From positions 162,475,580 through 162,539,579 of the forward strand of contig CM037877.1 in assembly GCA_021292165.1 (NCBI GenBank): DNA of 64,000 nucleotides, written 5' to 3'. The DNA is from Shinisaurus crocodilurus (lineage: Eukaryota > Chordata > Lepidosauria > Squamata > Shinisauridae). The notes beneath the pieces were generated by a model, which did no database searches, had not been told where the DNA came from, and worked only from the letters and a program-made list of their open reading frames with translations. This document shows positions 10,955 through 21,652 of the stretch, in pieces (positions within the stretch are counted from its first letter, which is position 1; every line of letters begins with the position of its first letter). The position numbers and the translations under genes were made by a program.

Positions 10955-11193
10955 TGAGCCAGTGTGGCGTAGTGGTGAGAGTGTTGGACTGGTACTCTGG
11001 AGATCCGGGTTCTAGTCTCCGCTCGGTCATGAAGTTAACTGGGTGACTTTGGGCCAGTCACTGACTCTCAGCCTAACCTACCTCACAGGGTTGTTGTGAG
11101 GATAAAATGGAAAGGAGGAGGAGGATTATGTAAGCCGCCTTGGGTTCCTTGCAGGAAAAAAGGCGGGGTATAAATATAATAAATAAAATAAAA
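10955..11193 (+). mobile_element. tRNA-derived SINE with L2-type tail
   Basis: Begins 'gagccagtgtggcgtagtgg', with an A-box-like 'tggcgtagtggtgagagtg' and a B-box-like 'gggttctagtctcc'. It continues through 'gggccagtcactgactctca' and 'cacagggttgttgtgaggat'. It ends with 'taagccgccttgggttcctt' and an AATAAA-rich tail, which matches L2-type LINE ends, so L2 is the likely partner. This common squamate-type SINE sits directly after the L1 ORF1 relic. Confidence 0.85.
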
Positions 11194-11389
11194 TGGTGAA
11201 AACCCAAGCTTGAAGCAAGATGCCCCTTTTGACTGGGCCTACAAGACAAGAAAGAAAACTGCATTCTCACATAATTCCTTTAGTATTTGTGTTCTGATGC
11301 TCCAAATACCCACTTGCTGAATATGATTTGCATATACATTGTGGCATAATGGTGTCCACCTTGGACAGTTTTTGTTAAAGAATGAGAAC

Positions 11390-11722
11390 TTAAGAAGATA
11401 GGAAGAGCCATGCTAGATCAGACCAAGGGTCCATCTAGTCCAGCATTCACAGTGGCCAACAAGCTGCCCACGGGAAACTCAGAAGCAGGACATGAGTGCA
11501 ACAGCACCCTCCCGCTCGTGTTCCCCAGCACCTGGTGTTCGTGGGCATACTGCCTTTGATACTGGAGGTAGCATATAACCATCAGGACTAGTAGCCATTG
11601 ATAGCCTTCTCCTCCATGAATTTGTCCAATCCCTTTTTAAAACCATCCAAATTGGTGGCCATCACTACGTCTTGTGGAAGTGAATTCCATATGTGCTGTG
11701 TGAAGAAGTACTTCCTTTTAGG
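11390..11722 (-). mobile_element. CR1/L3-type LINE 3' end
   Basis: On the reverse strand this reads '...gaagtacttcttcacacagc', 'atggctactagtcctgatgg', then 'gacccttggtctgatctagc' and 'atggctcttcctatcttctt', the standard 3' portion of CR1/L3 elements. It is strongly 5'-truncated and non-coding. Confidence 0.85.
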
Positions 11723-13204
11723 AAGCAGTAATGTAACCAGGGTGAGTGCTTTTTATCTAGCCCAATGTTTTGTAGATCTTTGTTTCTCTTTAGCTCTAGA
11801 TCCAGAGTGCCAGCAACCACTGCTGAAAACCTCCTCCTCCTTTTCCTTCTTTTGCTTTCAAAAGCAGGTGTTTCACTTTCAGGCTTATAGTAGTGATTAC
11901 CAAGGCACAGTTGGAGGGAGGAGGAATGACTCCTACACAAAGGAAGCACCTTTTGACTCATTGTTTTTGGAGGTGTTGCACTTAAAAGCCTTTTCCACAT
12001 GTGTGGGAGAAGTTTCCTAATTCAGATATGTGCATCTAGAATCTAGGTTCTGACCTCTTATTAAAAGTTGGCTGGATTGATTTTATTGTTTTAGCATTTT
12101 CTTCTTAATCCCAGAAAGAAAATTTAGCTTTAGTTCTTCCGGAGGTGTTTGCTTATGATACAAAAACTTCTAATTTGTGTGTGTGTTTCATGTAGCACTT
12201 TTCTAATATTTAATGTATTACATGTTGCAAATGCCAATGTTCAAAACCAGTTTGTAAGCCCCCCATCTGTGAACATTCTTTATTTGCAAATTTGCACACC
12301 ATATATTATTCCTAAAGGGCCTCTCAGATTTCAGTCTGGTAAAAATTAAAATGGTTTGTTTTTCAGATAGGGAGTTTCCCAATGAAACTTTATTTAGACA
12401 ATCTGAGGAGCTTTTATTATCTCTGAAAACTGATTGCATCAAAGGTTATGAGACCGTGCCTTAGATAAGACCTTTTTACCCGGGTAAGAAAAAGCAACAA
12501 AATGTATCCTGCTACTATGGTTCTGTTGCTTTTCTTATTCATGATGGGATGGATATCCAGACCCCTCGCTGCAATTCTGCCTATCTAGGTTTGAGTGATT
12601 AACTTTTAGTTTAGGTGTGTACAGTCACGATCTGAGCCAAATCAAATGAAGACTATTGGAATTTGTAGAGAGTTGATTTAGGGTGCAATCCTCTGCATGT
12701 TTAGACAGGAAAAAGTCCCAGCACGCCCTACAACTCCCAGCACGCCCCAACATGCCCAATGCTTCCCTTATATTTGGGAAGAATGCAACCTGCCAAAGCC
12801 AGGAATCTTCCTCTGTTCCTACTTTTAAACTAAATTTTGGCCAAAGAGAAAGCAAGAGGTGTGTGTGTGTGTGTGTAAGCTGACTCTCATCATGCTTTTG
12901 AAGGCTTCTTTCAAACCTAAAGAGTGATTTTTATTTTTACTTTTTGCAGGGAACATTCAGTTTGAATTAGGAAATGGTGTGACTGGTTGTGTGAATAGGT
13001 TTGCCGTGCACCAAGTTTGATAGCACATCTGTGGGTTACTGAGTAATCTTCCCCATGAGCACTTACTGAACCGATACTATATGAGTTCTCGTATGCAATT
13101 CCCCACGGAAGCAATTCAGATGCAGAAAACTGCATGGAAGGAAAGGGTTAACTTCTGTCTGCTAGTGCCATAGCCCTGATGTAAATCCCCCGCCCCCCAT
13201 TACG
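11723..13204. other. No recognised gene; possibly unique intron sequence
   Basis: Mostly unrecognised. A pyrimidine-rich tract ending 'tttttgcag' at about 12950 looks like a splice acceptor, but no coding or UTR exon with a matching donor follows convincingly. A short GT run lies near 12860. At 12676-12760 'gggtgcaatcctctgcatg' and 'caactcccagcacgc' look like a decayed MITE fragment. Confidence 0.4.
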
Positions 13205-13580
13205 TTTAGGGTGAAATCCTATCAGTTGCGCCCTCGATGCTCATAAGCCTCTGAACTTGGGAGGCATACAAGCATCCAGTGCAGAGCAGGAGGAGCAGTG
13301 GAGGAGATCTCCACCTCCCTGCTCCTCTCACTCTGCAATTCAGCTAGATGGCCGATTTCAGCCATCTAGCTGCGGTGCTTCTGAGGGGAAGGGAAGGAGG
13401 CTGGAGCACCGTCAGGGTAGCTCGTATCCTGGCAGCCCCAGTCTCCTCCCCTCTCTGCCCCCCTCCCTGCCCCCTTGACCCCCTCTCCGAGGTCGATTTC
13501 CGACCTCAGAGAAGCAGCCGACGTGGTCCTTTCTGCACTGGCTGCAAAGGAGAGGGATGGGAGAAAGGACTTGATCCTGG
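13205..13580. repeat. GC-rich unclassified interspersed repeat (copy 1)
   Basis: Shares blocks with 53697-54065: 'cagctagatggccgattt', 'gaagggaaggaggctg', 'ctccgaggtcg', 'gacctcagaga'. It also shares a weaker start ('gaaatccta') with 52438-52815. Probably a non-autonomous DNA element, but its ends and target duplications are not clear. Confidence 0.55.
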
Positions 13581-13936
13581 ATTTCTTGCTGTCTCATCTA
13601 GTTGTGCTCTTAGATGGTATGCTTTCATCTTATTGCATCACACATCACCCTTGAAGTAGCTGGGAACATGAGCAAGACTTTCTCCCACAGTAAGAATATC
13701 CTCCATCTGTTATGGAGGGATTGGGATGTAGTGGCACTGGGTGGGGCAGTGCAAGGTAACATTATGGAAATAAGTGGGTTTTCCTCCTCTCATGCCCTAC
13801 ATGAAAGGCCCTACATAAGCAGGAAGTTACCATAGCCTGAGTCGGACCATCTAGCCTTTTGGTATTCAGCTGGTAGGTTGGCACCCAATACTGTGTTGCA
13901 GACTGACCTAAAATGCATCACACCAGCGGAACTACT

Positions 13937-13937
<1 letters not shown>

Positions 13938-13974
<37 letters not shown>
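13938..13974. repeat. (CA)n microsatellite
   Basis: Pure CA dinucleotide run of about 37 bases. Confidence 0.95.
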
Positions 13975-13978
<4 letters not shown>

Positions 13979-14125
13979 CAAGCACTGAGAAGTTGGGTCC
14001 CATAATACATGTCTGGGCTAAATTGGATTTTCTGGTCTGAAAAACCTGAAGATTCCTGTTAGCTCATCTGTTGACTGTGACACCTCCAAGGTCTCATGGC
14101 TTTCCCATCTCTGCCACCTCAGAAA

Positions 14126-14313
14126 TGTAGGAAGATGGGAAGCCATCTTATACGACATCAGGCCATTGGTTCATCTACCCCAGTATTGTCTATCACTAGC
14201 AGCTCTCTAGGGTTTCAGACAGGGGCCTTTCCCAGCCCTGCCTGGAGATGCCAGGGATTGAACCTTTTGCATGCAAAGCATGCTCTCTACCACTGAGCTA
14301 CAACCTCTGCCCA
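14126..14313 (-). mobile_element. tRNA-Ala SINE
   Basis: The reverse strand gives 'gtagctcagtggtagagagc', 'atgctttgcatgcaaaaggt', 'caatccctggcatctccagg' and the tail 'tagatgaaccaatggcctga', all diagnostic of this SINE. It is one of the more complete copies and retains both A and B boxes. Confidence 0.85.
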
Positions 14314-14324
14314 ACCTTTTAACC

Positions 14325-14396
14325 GGAAAGGTCAGGTGTTAAACCTGGGATCTCCTGCCTGGAAATCCTGTGCTCTACCCCTGAGACATGGCCCCT
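14325..14396 (-). mobile_element. tRNA-Ala SINE fragment
   Basis: A short tRNA-head fragment lies directly beside the previous copy: on the reverse strand 'ggggccatgtctcaggggta' with a B-box-like 'ggtttaac'. It is truncated after the head. Confidence 0.6.
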
Positions 14397-14951
14397 TGCA
14401 TATATTGGCCGAAGCAAACCTTGGACAATCTGCAATTAAACTGTCCTTGGGGATGGCATATCAAATTAGATGCAAAGTGTGTGTCACCGAACAAAATGGA
14501 TTTTGGGCTGTTGCAGGCAGAGCAAAGGGAAAGCCTCTATCCCTCTCAGGGTGTAATTATGTATATTTTGTGGCTTCCTGTAATTTGACAGAACCCACAG
14601 TATAAAAAGAGGTGAAAAGTTATGAGAGTCACATGGGAGTAGGGGTGGGTGGACATGACTGTGAGTGACAGAACACATCTAATCTTGGCGTTCCTCCAGT
14701 TCCCATAGCCTTTAGCCGAGATTTGTGGAAATGTCCTATTATACATAGCAATATCTGAGTAACTCTCGGGCAGCAGAGTAACTCTCTCCTTGGGATTTTG
14801 ATTGTACTAGTAAAACTGAAACCTATTTTAGCTCCCTAGGAATGAAATGTCTGTTGTTGTTGTTTTTACAAAGTACAACCTTTCCCCCAATAATTTTATG
14901 AATATGTTACTGTTTTTTGTTTTAAGTGGTGTGTCTCCTGGGCAGTCCGGA

Positions 14952-15009
<58 letters not shown>

Positions 15010-16384
15010 CACTTGGAATCATCCAGTAATATTTGATGATACCATCATTCTACTTCCCCACTAGAATGTAAGCAAATTCAACCAAAAGAACTGAGAAATG
15101 TGACTTAAAGCCCATGCCGTCTAAAGAGCTAGTATAGCGTGGTGATTAAGAATTTCTGTTTGGAAAAATTGCCTTTTCTTTAAAGGAGCTTAAGGTGACT
15201 GCTTCCCCAACAAAGAGAGTACTTTTGAAAATGGCAAAATCAGCATCTGGACACAAACCCAATTAGGAATGGGCAGACCCCATCCAAGTACACTCTGAAA
15301 TGAATCTAGATTACTCATTTTACAGACTGGATCTGGAACTGGATTGGACCATTAAGCCCTGGCATGCAGTGCTCATGTCATCAATGGAAAACTAGGGCCT
15401 GCAGGCCCACAGCACCCTTTAGACAGATATCCATTGCTCTATTGAAAATACAAGTAAAATACACTCAGTGCTAGGAATAGAACGATTGGTCTGTTTCTGG
15501 TCCATATCAGTTTCATACATTTTCGTTCATCAGTCCATTCCATCCCATTTCCTTATTTTTTTTTTTAAAAAAAACTGTACAAAAATATATTATTTTAAAT
15601 TTATTTTTCATAAAATATGCATTTTTATGCATTTTAACTTAAAATAAAAATATGCATTTTAATATACATCTTGATGGGGGGTGTTTCGAGCCAAAATCTG
15701 GATTGCAAAATCTGGAGAAGTGCAAAAACCAAAGGGTAACAGATTAATCCGGGAGGTGAAAATTGGATCCGTTCTCTTAAAAATGCAGAATTCGGATGAA
15801 ATCCTTGACCATCCCTGCTCAGGGCTACATTTTCTCCCCTTTTCGTATTGCCGCCCGGTTTTCTATTGTAAGAATTCTGCAGATAGGTCAGATGTTATAG
15901 GAACACAAACTTGTTTCTAAATTTAAAGATGTTAAAAACACAGATCAGTGTTGGGAAGATAAGACATACACTGGGACAAAACGCTAAATAAAAAGTTTTC
16001 TGTTTAAAACAAAGCTGGCCTTAGATCTTAGCATAGCCGTAAACCAAACAAAAAATGCCCTCAGGTCCACTCTGGGCAGAAATTCAACATTTCCTAAGGC
16101 CAAAAAGAACACTCAGTATACTTTAGATAAAACACTGACTGGACAATCTTTTGTCACTTCTAATGGGAACTGGGCATAACTGTTCAGTTGGGTCCTTGAA
16201 CATGTGTAGGCTCTCTTCAGAGGCTCGGCTGAATGAGTGGCGCTCAGGGATGGATGCCTGCTGGTTCAGTCCCACTCTCTTTCCCTCCCACATGTTCCGG
16301 TCACTCTGTTGGTAATCTACGCATGACTTCTGTGTGCCTTGTTTGTAAAGACCAGAGGAAGTACTTCCAGCACTCCCCACTGGT
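14397..16384. other. Largely unrecognised; AT-rich patch and microsatellite
   Basis: Contains the GAT array at 14952. An AT-rich section near 15540-15665 contains repeated 'atatgcatttt' words similar to 61914-62000, so it may be part of an old DNA element. No exon is supported; the 144-codon reverse frame at 16123-16557 overlaps a CR1 fragment and is chance. Confidence 0.4.
14952..15008. repeat. (GAT)n microsatellite
   Basis: A near-perfect GAT trinucleotide run. It translates as poly-Asp or poly-Ser in the two directions, which explains the odd acidic and serine-rich frames here. Confidence 0.95.
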
Positions 16385-16491
16385 TGGGGCACGGAGGTCG
16401 GAGGAGGCTGTTGCCCTCCTTTCCTGCTTGTGGGCTTTCCAGAGGGATCAGGTTGTCCACTGTGAGAAATAGGATGCTGTACTGGATGGGT

Positions 16492-17199
16492 CGTGGGGTC
16501 TCCAACGTGGTGCCTGTGGGCACCGATGCACCCATGGACATCTCTCTTGGCGTCCAATAGGTTCTCTGCCCCTTTGATTTTTATTTTATTTCTTAAGATC
16601 TTTAAAAATTAATTTTGTTTTGGACTGGGAGGCTGGCATGCATGCTGCAAAGTGAAGTGCTCCCCCCTCCCCCCCTGGTATCATCTTTATTTACAGTAAT
16701 ACTTTGGATTGCAAGTAACTTGGTCTGAGAGTGTTTTGCAAGACAAACAAATTTTTAAAATAAATTTTGACTTGATAAACAAGCGACGTCTTGCAATACA
16801 AGGGATGTAACCGCTTGCCTCGAGCGGGCCGAAATCGGCCCCGCTCATGCCCGCCAGAGACTCGCTTTGATATAAGAGTGTTTTGGATTACAAGCATGGT
16901 TCCGGAATGAATTATGCTTGCAATCCAAGGTATTACTGTAGATTCAAAAGAGTGGTTTTGTGTTTTGGACCTCAGACCCCACCTCTGCCTCATACTTAGG
17001 TTCTTGGGTAAGTTACTTTACTTTTAGTCTTACCAGCTTGCCTTCTGGGAAATGAGTGTTTTGTGACTGGTCGTGTCCACCATGACAGCCATTTTATGAA
17101 TGAGCAAGCCTCCCATGGCAGCCATTTTGTGAGAGTGCCCATGAGAGAATATCAAAATTCCAAAGGTGCCCACCGAGCCAAAAAGGTTGGGGACCCCTT
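16492..17199. mobile_element. hAT-like non-autonomous element
   Basis: The termini are inverted copies around 'ggggtctccaacgtggtgcc' (left) and the reverse of 'aaaggttggggacccc' (right). Near the right end it holds 'cagccattttgtgagagtg'-type words. Host CR1 sequence continues on both sides. I could not confirm an 8-bp duplication because the ends have drifted. Confidence 0.6.
16694..16938 (-). mobile_element. Tc1/mariner-type MITE (copy 1)
   Basis: A 245-bp element with inverted ends 'cagtaatactttggattgca' and, reversed, 'cagtaataccttggattgca', flanked by TA on both sides (16692-16693 and 16939-16940). That is the signature of Tc1/mariner/pogo insertion. It has no transposase frame. It aligns in opposite orientation with 34479-34728. 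Confidence 0.88.
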
Positions 17200-17499
17200 T
17201 GGTCTGATGCAGGAGGCTTCTTCTTTGTGTTGTTATTGCACCAGCAGATCCCACCCTGTCCTCCTACACATTCCTCTGAACACTTCCGGGCAGAATCTCC
17301 ACATGTGGATAGGTGGCTTCCTTGTTGGGAATTAGGGAAGCTGCCTGGTCTGGACAGGGTTGTGCTTCCTCTGAAGGAACACGTGTACATAGCTTGGGGG
17401 TGCTCCAAGATACCTCACTGCTGATGAGGTACAGGTGACTTCCACCTTGAGGAGTGTTTTCCCCCCACCTTCAGTAGGTTTAGCAGCTACAGCCATTCG

Positions 17500-18180
17500 T
17501 GGACAGAGATAGCCTGGCCATGAGGATCCATGCTCTGATAACCTCAACATTGGACTAGTGCAGTGCGCTTTTTGTGGGGCTGCCTTTGAGGCTGCAAAAT
17601 GCTACAGTTAGGCTGCTGAGAGGGAAAGCCTACTGGGAACATATAATACCAGTTCTGAAGGAGTTACACTGGCTGCCAGTAAACTATGGAGCCAAGTTCA
17701 AGGTGCTTGTCTGAACATATAAAGCCCTGTATGGCTTAGGACCTGGTTACCTGATGGAGCATGCTCTCCCTTATGCACCTGCCTGGATATTAAGATCTAG
17801 TGGGGATGCCCTCTGGATGGTGATGCATTTGCCTGGGGTTTGATACGTGGCAACCTTTGAGAGGGCATTCTCCATACAGACACTCCAGTTGTGGAATTCC
17901 TTCCCCACCTTATATACTGTCAGCACCAAGTTTTACAAGCTTTTGGTACCAATAAAGACCTATTTGTTCACCTAGGTTTTTGATTGAATCTCTGTTGCTG
18001 TATCTTGTAAGCTTACATATCTGTGTTTCTGTCCTCCCGTTTTACTATTTCCTCAGTGTTCGATGTTGTTGTGGGATTTTGGTCCCCATCTCCCCCCCCC
18101 CCATTATTTTTTATCCTGCTGTGGCATTATTTTATAAAGAAAAGTGGGCAATACCTTGTATAAGTGAATAAATAAAACAA
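17500..18180 (+). mobile_element. L2 LINE relic
   Basis: Decayed L2 ORF2 C-terminus. Translation near 17620-17720 gives LKELHWLPVNYGAKFKVLV before a stop, with 'LQNATVRLL'-like sequence before it. Later 'ggagggcattctccatacag' corresponds to the FSV.AP block. It ends with an AATAAA-rich tail near 18165-18178. Confidence 0.75.
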
Positions 18181-18615
18181 TCTCTCTCAAGTTAATAGCA
18201 ATGCCTTCAGTGGAATGGTTTCTGGGAGTCTGCAGAGTTTGATCTGAAGTGTTGTTATGGAATGCTGGCAGAGCAGGAAGAGTCTTGTGTTTGCAGTACT
18301 TTCCCTGTCGAAGGTTATGAACACTGAAGGGAAGGGAGCCCTTAGGATCTGCGCCGCGATAAGGAGATCAGGAATGGGAAGCTGTTTTTCATGCTGCAAA
18401 GAAAAGGTTAGACAGGGAAGATGATAGAATGCAAATGGGTGGAAAGCAAAGCAGGAAAAAGAAATGGGAAGGAAAGGGGGGATAATACGAGAACCAGATG
18501 GTGACATTTCGGGAAATGCGCAGAAAGCAGAGAATCAAGGCCCCAGCTGAACAGTTATGCCCAGTTCCCGTTGGAGATGACAGTGGATCTACGCTGGTCA
18601 GTGTTCAGTCTAAAG
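18181..18615. other. No recognised feature
   Basis: Mixed sequence without a gene or a repeat that I can name. Confidence 0.4.
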
Positions 18616-18743
18616 CAGCCTTCCCCATCCTGGTGCCCTCCACATGTGTTGGACTACAACTCCCACCATTTCCAGCCAGATGGTCAGGAATGCTGGGAGT
18701 TGCAGTCCAACACATCTGGGGGGCACCAGATTGGGGAAGGCTG
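18616..18743. mobile_element. Palindromic hAT-like MITE
   Basis: A 128-bp hairpin element with ends 'cagccttccccatcctggtg' and its reverse, and 'ctacaactccca' in the arms. The flanks 'gtctaaag' and 'gtcctaaa' are a one-base-shifted target duplication. No coding capacity. Confidence 0.8.
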
Positions 18744-19997
18744 GTCCTAAAGTATATTTGCTCCTTATTTGGAGGAATAGGAGCAAACATTGAACAGGAA
18801 GGAACCTGTTAGGGGCCAAGGGACTTTCTTCATGAGAACAGAATGTAATCTTCACGCTGTTTAACGTTGGAGCTGGATGACACTGAGAAGATAGACTGGC
18901 TGCCTTTCAGCATGTTTGTGCTGGGACAGCACCTGATGCAAACCAGACCCTGACCTTTTTGCACTCCTGACGGCTGCAGGACACGAAGGAGGTGGTTTTC
19001 AGCATTGCACTTGTTCTATCTTGAGACTGCAGGGAGGGAACAGAGGATTTGAAAGCTTGGCTTGTCTCTCGTTCCTACGTTGTGCATTGCCTGGAAGTAC
19101 AGAATCAGATGTCACTGCAGTCAACGGGACTGAATTCCACACTGTGTGTGTGGGATCAGGATGTAGATTACTTACCCTTTAACAATTTAGGTTTTGTTCT
19201 GTAGACCGTGCTTGGATTTCTAAAGAGAGACTCTGTTTAGGTCCGAAGAGAGGCTGGAAATCAGTGGGAACTAACAGACCCTATTGCAGAAATGTGATTG
19301 CGTGTGTACAGGTCAGAAATGGGAGGGGTTGGCAGACCTTTCCTGTGGGAGCTACGTAACTGCCCCTCCACCACCGAGCCCTCTCTTTCTTCTGCAGCTA
19401 TATCCTGACTTAGGCTGCAGTCCTAAATCAGTGGGGCGGTAAAAGCCCCATTGATGCTAACCACTGGTAGGGTTATGCCCTTTGATTCTGGAAGTCAAGA
19501 TGGCTTTATCTCCCATGACCTCTTTTTTTATACACCACTCCAGCAAGGCTTTATGAGCCACAAAGAACGGCATTGCTAGATTATACACTGGCCTTAAGGA
19601 AAGAGTGATCTAACCAACGGTTACAATTTTCCTATTCAGGGTGTTCTGTTTAGCGCTTCTGTATCTGGTAATTCTTGGTTCTCGATTCTCTTCTGTTCAT
19701 TGTTTTGTGAAATGGTCATGGGTATCAATTCTAAAGTTCCAGAATGCTTTATTCATCGACTGAAGCAGGGATGATATTTGGCATTTGCATTATTTAAGAA
19801 ACTGTAGAGGTTGCTCTGGGAGTTTGTGTCGTCGGGGTTCCTTCTCAGATGGTTGAAGTGGTCGCTTATTGCATCCGGAAGGGCTACTTCATGCATATGA
19901 CAAAGATCACTTCTAGCCCATGACAGTTTTTGCCATGTTAAATGTATTTCAGTCTTTAAGATGCAAGTGAGGTTTTTTTTTTTGGTTTTGCTCTATC
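18744..19997. other. No recognised feature
   Basis: About 1.2 kb of mixed sequence. A pyrimidine-rich tract ending in CAG lies near 19398, but no exon-like sequence with a donor follows. It may be unique intron or intergenic DNA. Confidence 0.4.
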
Positions 19998-20036
19998 ATA
20001 AGAACAGCCATGCTGAATCAGACCAAGGGTCTATGC

Positions 20037-20170
20037 CAGTGTTCTCCAACCTTGGTCCCCAGATGTTTTTGGCCTACAACTCCCAGCATGCCCCAGCCAG
20101 CTACGCTGGCTGGGGCATGCTGGGAGTTGTAGGCCAAAAACATCTGGGGACCCAAGGTTGGAGAACACTG
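20037..20170. mobile_element. Near-perfect palindromic hAT MITE
   Basis: 134 bp made of two arms of about 64 bp that are perfect inverted copies apart from one base of indel, with a 5-base loop 'ctacg'. The ends are 'cagtgttctccaaccttgg'. The 8-bp flanks GTCTATGC and GTCTATGT (7 of 8) fit hAT insertion. The arm identity implies a young copy or strong selection for hairpin form. Confidence 0.9.
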
Positions 20171-20341
20171 GTCTATGTAATCCAGCATTCTGGTCACACA
20201 GTGGACAACCAGCTGCCTGTGGGGAAGCCACAAGTAGGACACGAGAGCAACAGCACCCCCCTGCTCATGTTCCCAGCAACTGGTATTCAGAAACATGCTG
20301 CCTCTTGATGCTGGAGGTAGCATATAACCATCATGACTAGA

Positions 20342-20488
20342 TTTCATAGATCATAGAGTTGGAAGGAGCCTACTAGGCCATCGAGTCCAACCCCCTGCTC
20401 AATGCAGGAAACTAGAGGAGGGGGTCTCCCATCCAAGTAATAACCAGGCCTGACCCTGCTTAGCTTTCCACGCTCAGACAAGCTGAGC
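20342..20488 (-). mobile_element. 5S-rRNA-derived SINE
   Basis: The reverse strand reads 'ggctcagcttgtctgagcgt', 'ggaaagctaagcagggtcag' (Box A), 'acttggatgggagacccc' (Box C), then 'gggggttggactcgatggcc' and the 'tctatgatctatgaaat' tail. It interrupts the CR1 in its conserved 'actagtagccattg' segment; a TAG or CTAG is duplicated at the junctions. Confidence 0.88.
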
Positions 20489-20801
20489 CTAGTAGCCATT
20501 GATAGCCCTTATCATCCATGAATTTGTCTAACCCCCTCCTTTCAAAGCCATCCAAATTGGTGTCCATCACCACATGTTATGGTAGTGAATCCTATAATTA
20601 AACTATCCACTGTATGAAGAAGTACTTCCTTTGTTTCTATCCTGAATCTATCATTCAGCTCCATCGGCTGACCCTGGGTTATGAGAGAGGGAGAAAAATG
20701 TGTCCCTATCCACTTCCTCCACACCATGCATAATTATGTACACCCCTTTCATGTCTCACCTTACTTGCCTTTTCTCTAAGCTAAACAGTCCCGGATGTTT
20801 T

Positions 20802-21382
20802 TGTTGGGAATGAACAGTCAAAACCTCAAGCCATGCATAGGTGCATGATGTAATTGGGACCACAGAGTCTCTGCATCCTAGAGCAGAGACCCTGTGGACA
20901 TTACCCAGACCTCCTGGTGCAGGATGTGGGCGTAACCAGTCGCCTTCTCTTCCTGCCCCGGGAAAACAGTCGGAGCCATGAACTTGTAGGAACAACATGT
21001 CTGAAGATGTAGCCGAGTTGTAGTTCTGAACTTTTCCCAAGTTCAGAACAGGTCGACTACCATATGATTCCTACACAACTGTAAATACATTCTTAAGCCT
21101 GCCTGTATCCAATCTGCAAGCTCTGAGTGAGTAAACTCTGTTTTTAACCTCCAAAAGACTGTTTGTCTTATTGGTAGTGTAAGGGGGAAACCAGGTGAAG
21201 ATCCAGCCTGTCCAAAAGGGACAGTCTGTATCAACTAAATGCACAGCCCTGCTTTAACAGCAGCTCCGCATGCACACGTTTTTCGCCTGTAGTTGGGTAT
21301 ACTCTGCTGTGTTTGCAAAAGCAAGAGGGGAGAGATAATATATCACAATATACTCTCCCAGGTCTTTTGGCAATCCCCAACA
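20802..21382 (+). mobile_element. Solo LTR (second family)
   Basis: 581 bp with ends TGTTGGGA...TCCCCAACA and a perfect 5-bp duplication GTTTT (20797-20801 and 21383-21387) inside the CR1. A region near 21129, 'gagtgagtaaactctgtttt', looks like a mutated polyadenylation signal, which favours + orientation. It differs in sequence from the LTRs at 2101 and 7731. No retroviral genes are present. Confidence 0.85.
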
Positions 21383-21510
21383 GTTTTAACCTTTCCCCAT
21401 GGTGGAGTTACTCCCTTTTCTGCACCTTTTCCAACTTTACAATATCTTTTTTTAAAGATACGGTGACCAGAACGATACACAGAGATGAATAAATACAGCC
21501 ATCCTTTTTG

Positions 21511-21652
21511 AACTGTGGTGTGGTTGGGTGTCAGAATAGGACCAGGGAGATCTAGTTCGAATCTCCAGTCACTTTATGATCTTGGGGTAGTCACTCTTTC
21601 TCACCCCTAATAGGGCTGTGAGAAATATGGGATATAAATGCAATAAGTAAAA
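21511..21652 (+). mobile_element. Diverged tRNA SINE with L2-type tail
   Basis: Resembles the SINE at 10955-11193: B-box-like 'agttcgaatctccagtcac', 'ggggtagtcactctttctca', 'agggctgtgagaaatatggg' and a tail 'atataaatgcaataagtaaa'. The A-box region is badly decayed. Confidence 0.65.

Larger units (their letters stand above)
16385..17226 (+). mobile_element. CR1/L3 LINE 3' end, split by a hAT-like element
   Basis: The left part (to about 16491) reads 'cctgcttgtgggctttccag' and 'ggatgctgtactggatggg'. The right part (from about 17199) resumes with 'ggtctgatgcaggaggcttc'. Together they match the normal CR1/L3 ending. The gap holds a DNA transposon that in turn holds a mariner-type MITE, giving a three-layer nest. 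Confidence 0.7.
19998..21498 (-). mobile_element. CR1/L3 LINE with three nested insertions
   Basis: CR1/L3 sequence is present at 19998-20028, 20179-20341, 20489-20796 and 21388-21498. It includes, in reverse, the tail 'tctgattcagcatggctgtt', 'gatggctactagtc', the 'gaagtacttcttcatacag' block and, at 21400-21498, 'tgtatcgttctggtcaccgt'. The gaps are a hairpin MITE, a 5S-SINE and a solo LTR, each with its own target duplication or clean junction. It is non-coding. Confidence 0.85.

Noticed and set aside
12930..13010. Possible exon after a 'tttttgcag' acceptor
   Set aside because: No coding frame, consensus donor or UTR evidence follows, so a chance pyrimidine tract is more likely.
14847..15029. 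Acidic poly-Asp open frame and its poly-Ser reverse
   Set aside because: Translation of a GAT microsatellite without splice or start context.
16123..16557. 144-codon reverse open frame
   Set aside because: It overlaps a CR1 fragment on the other strand, has no domain and no splice signals.
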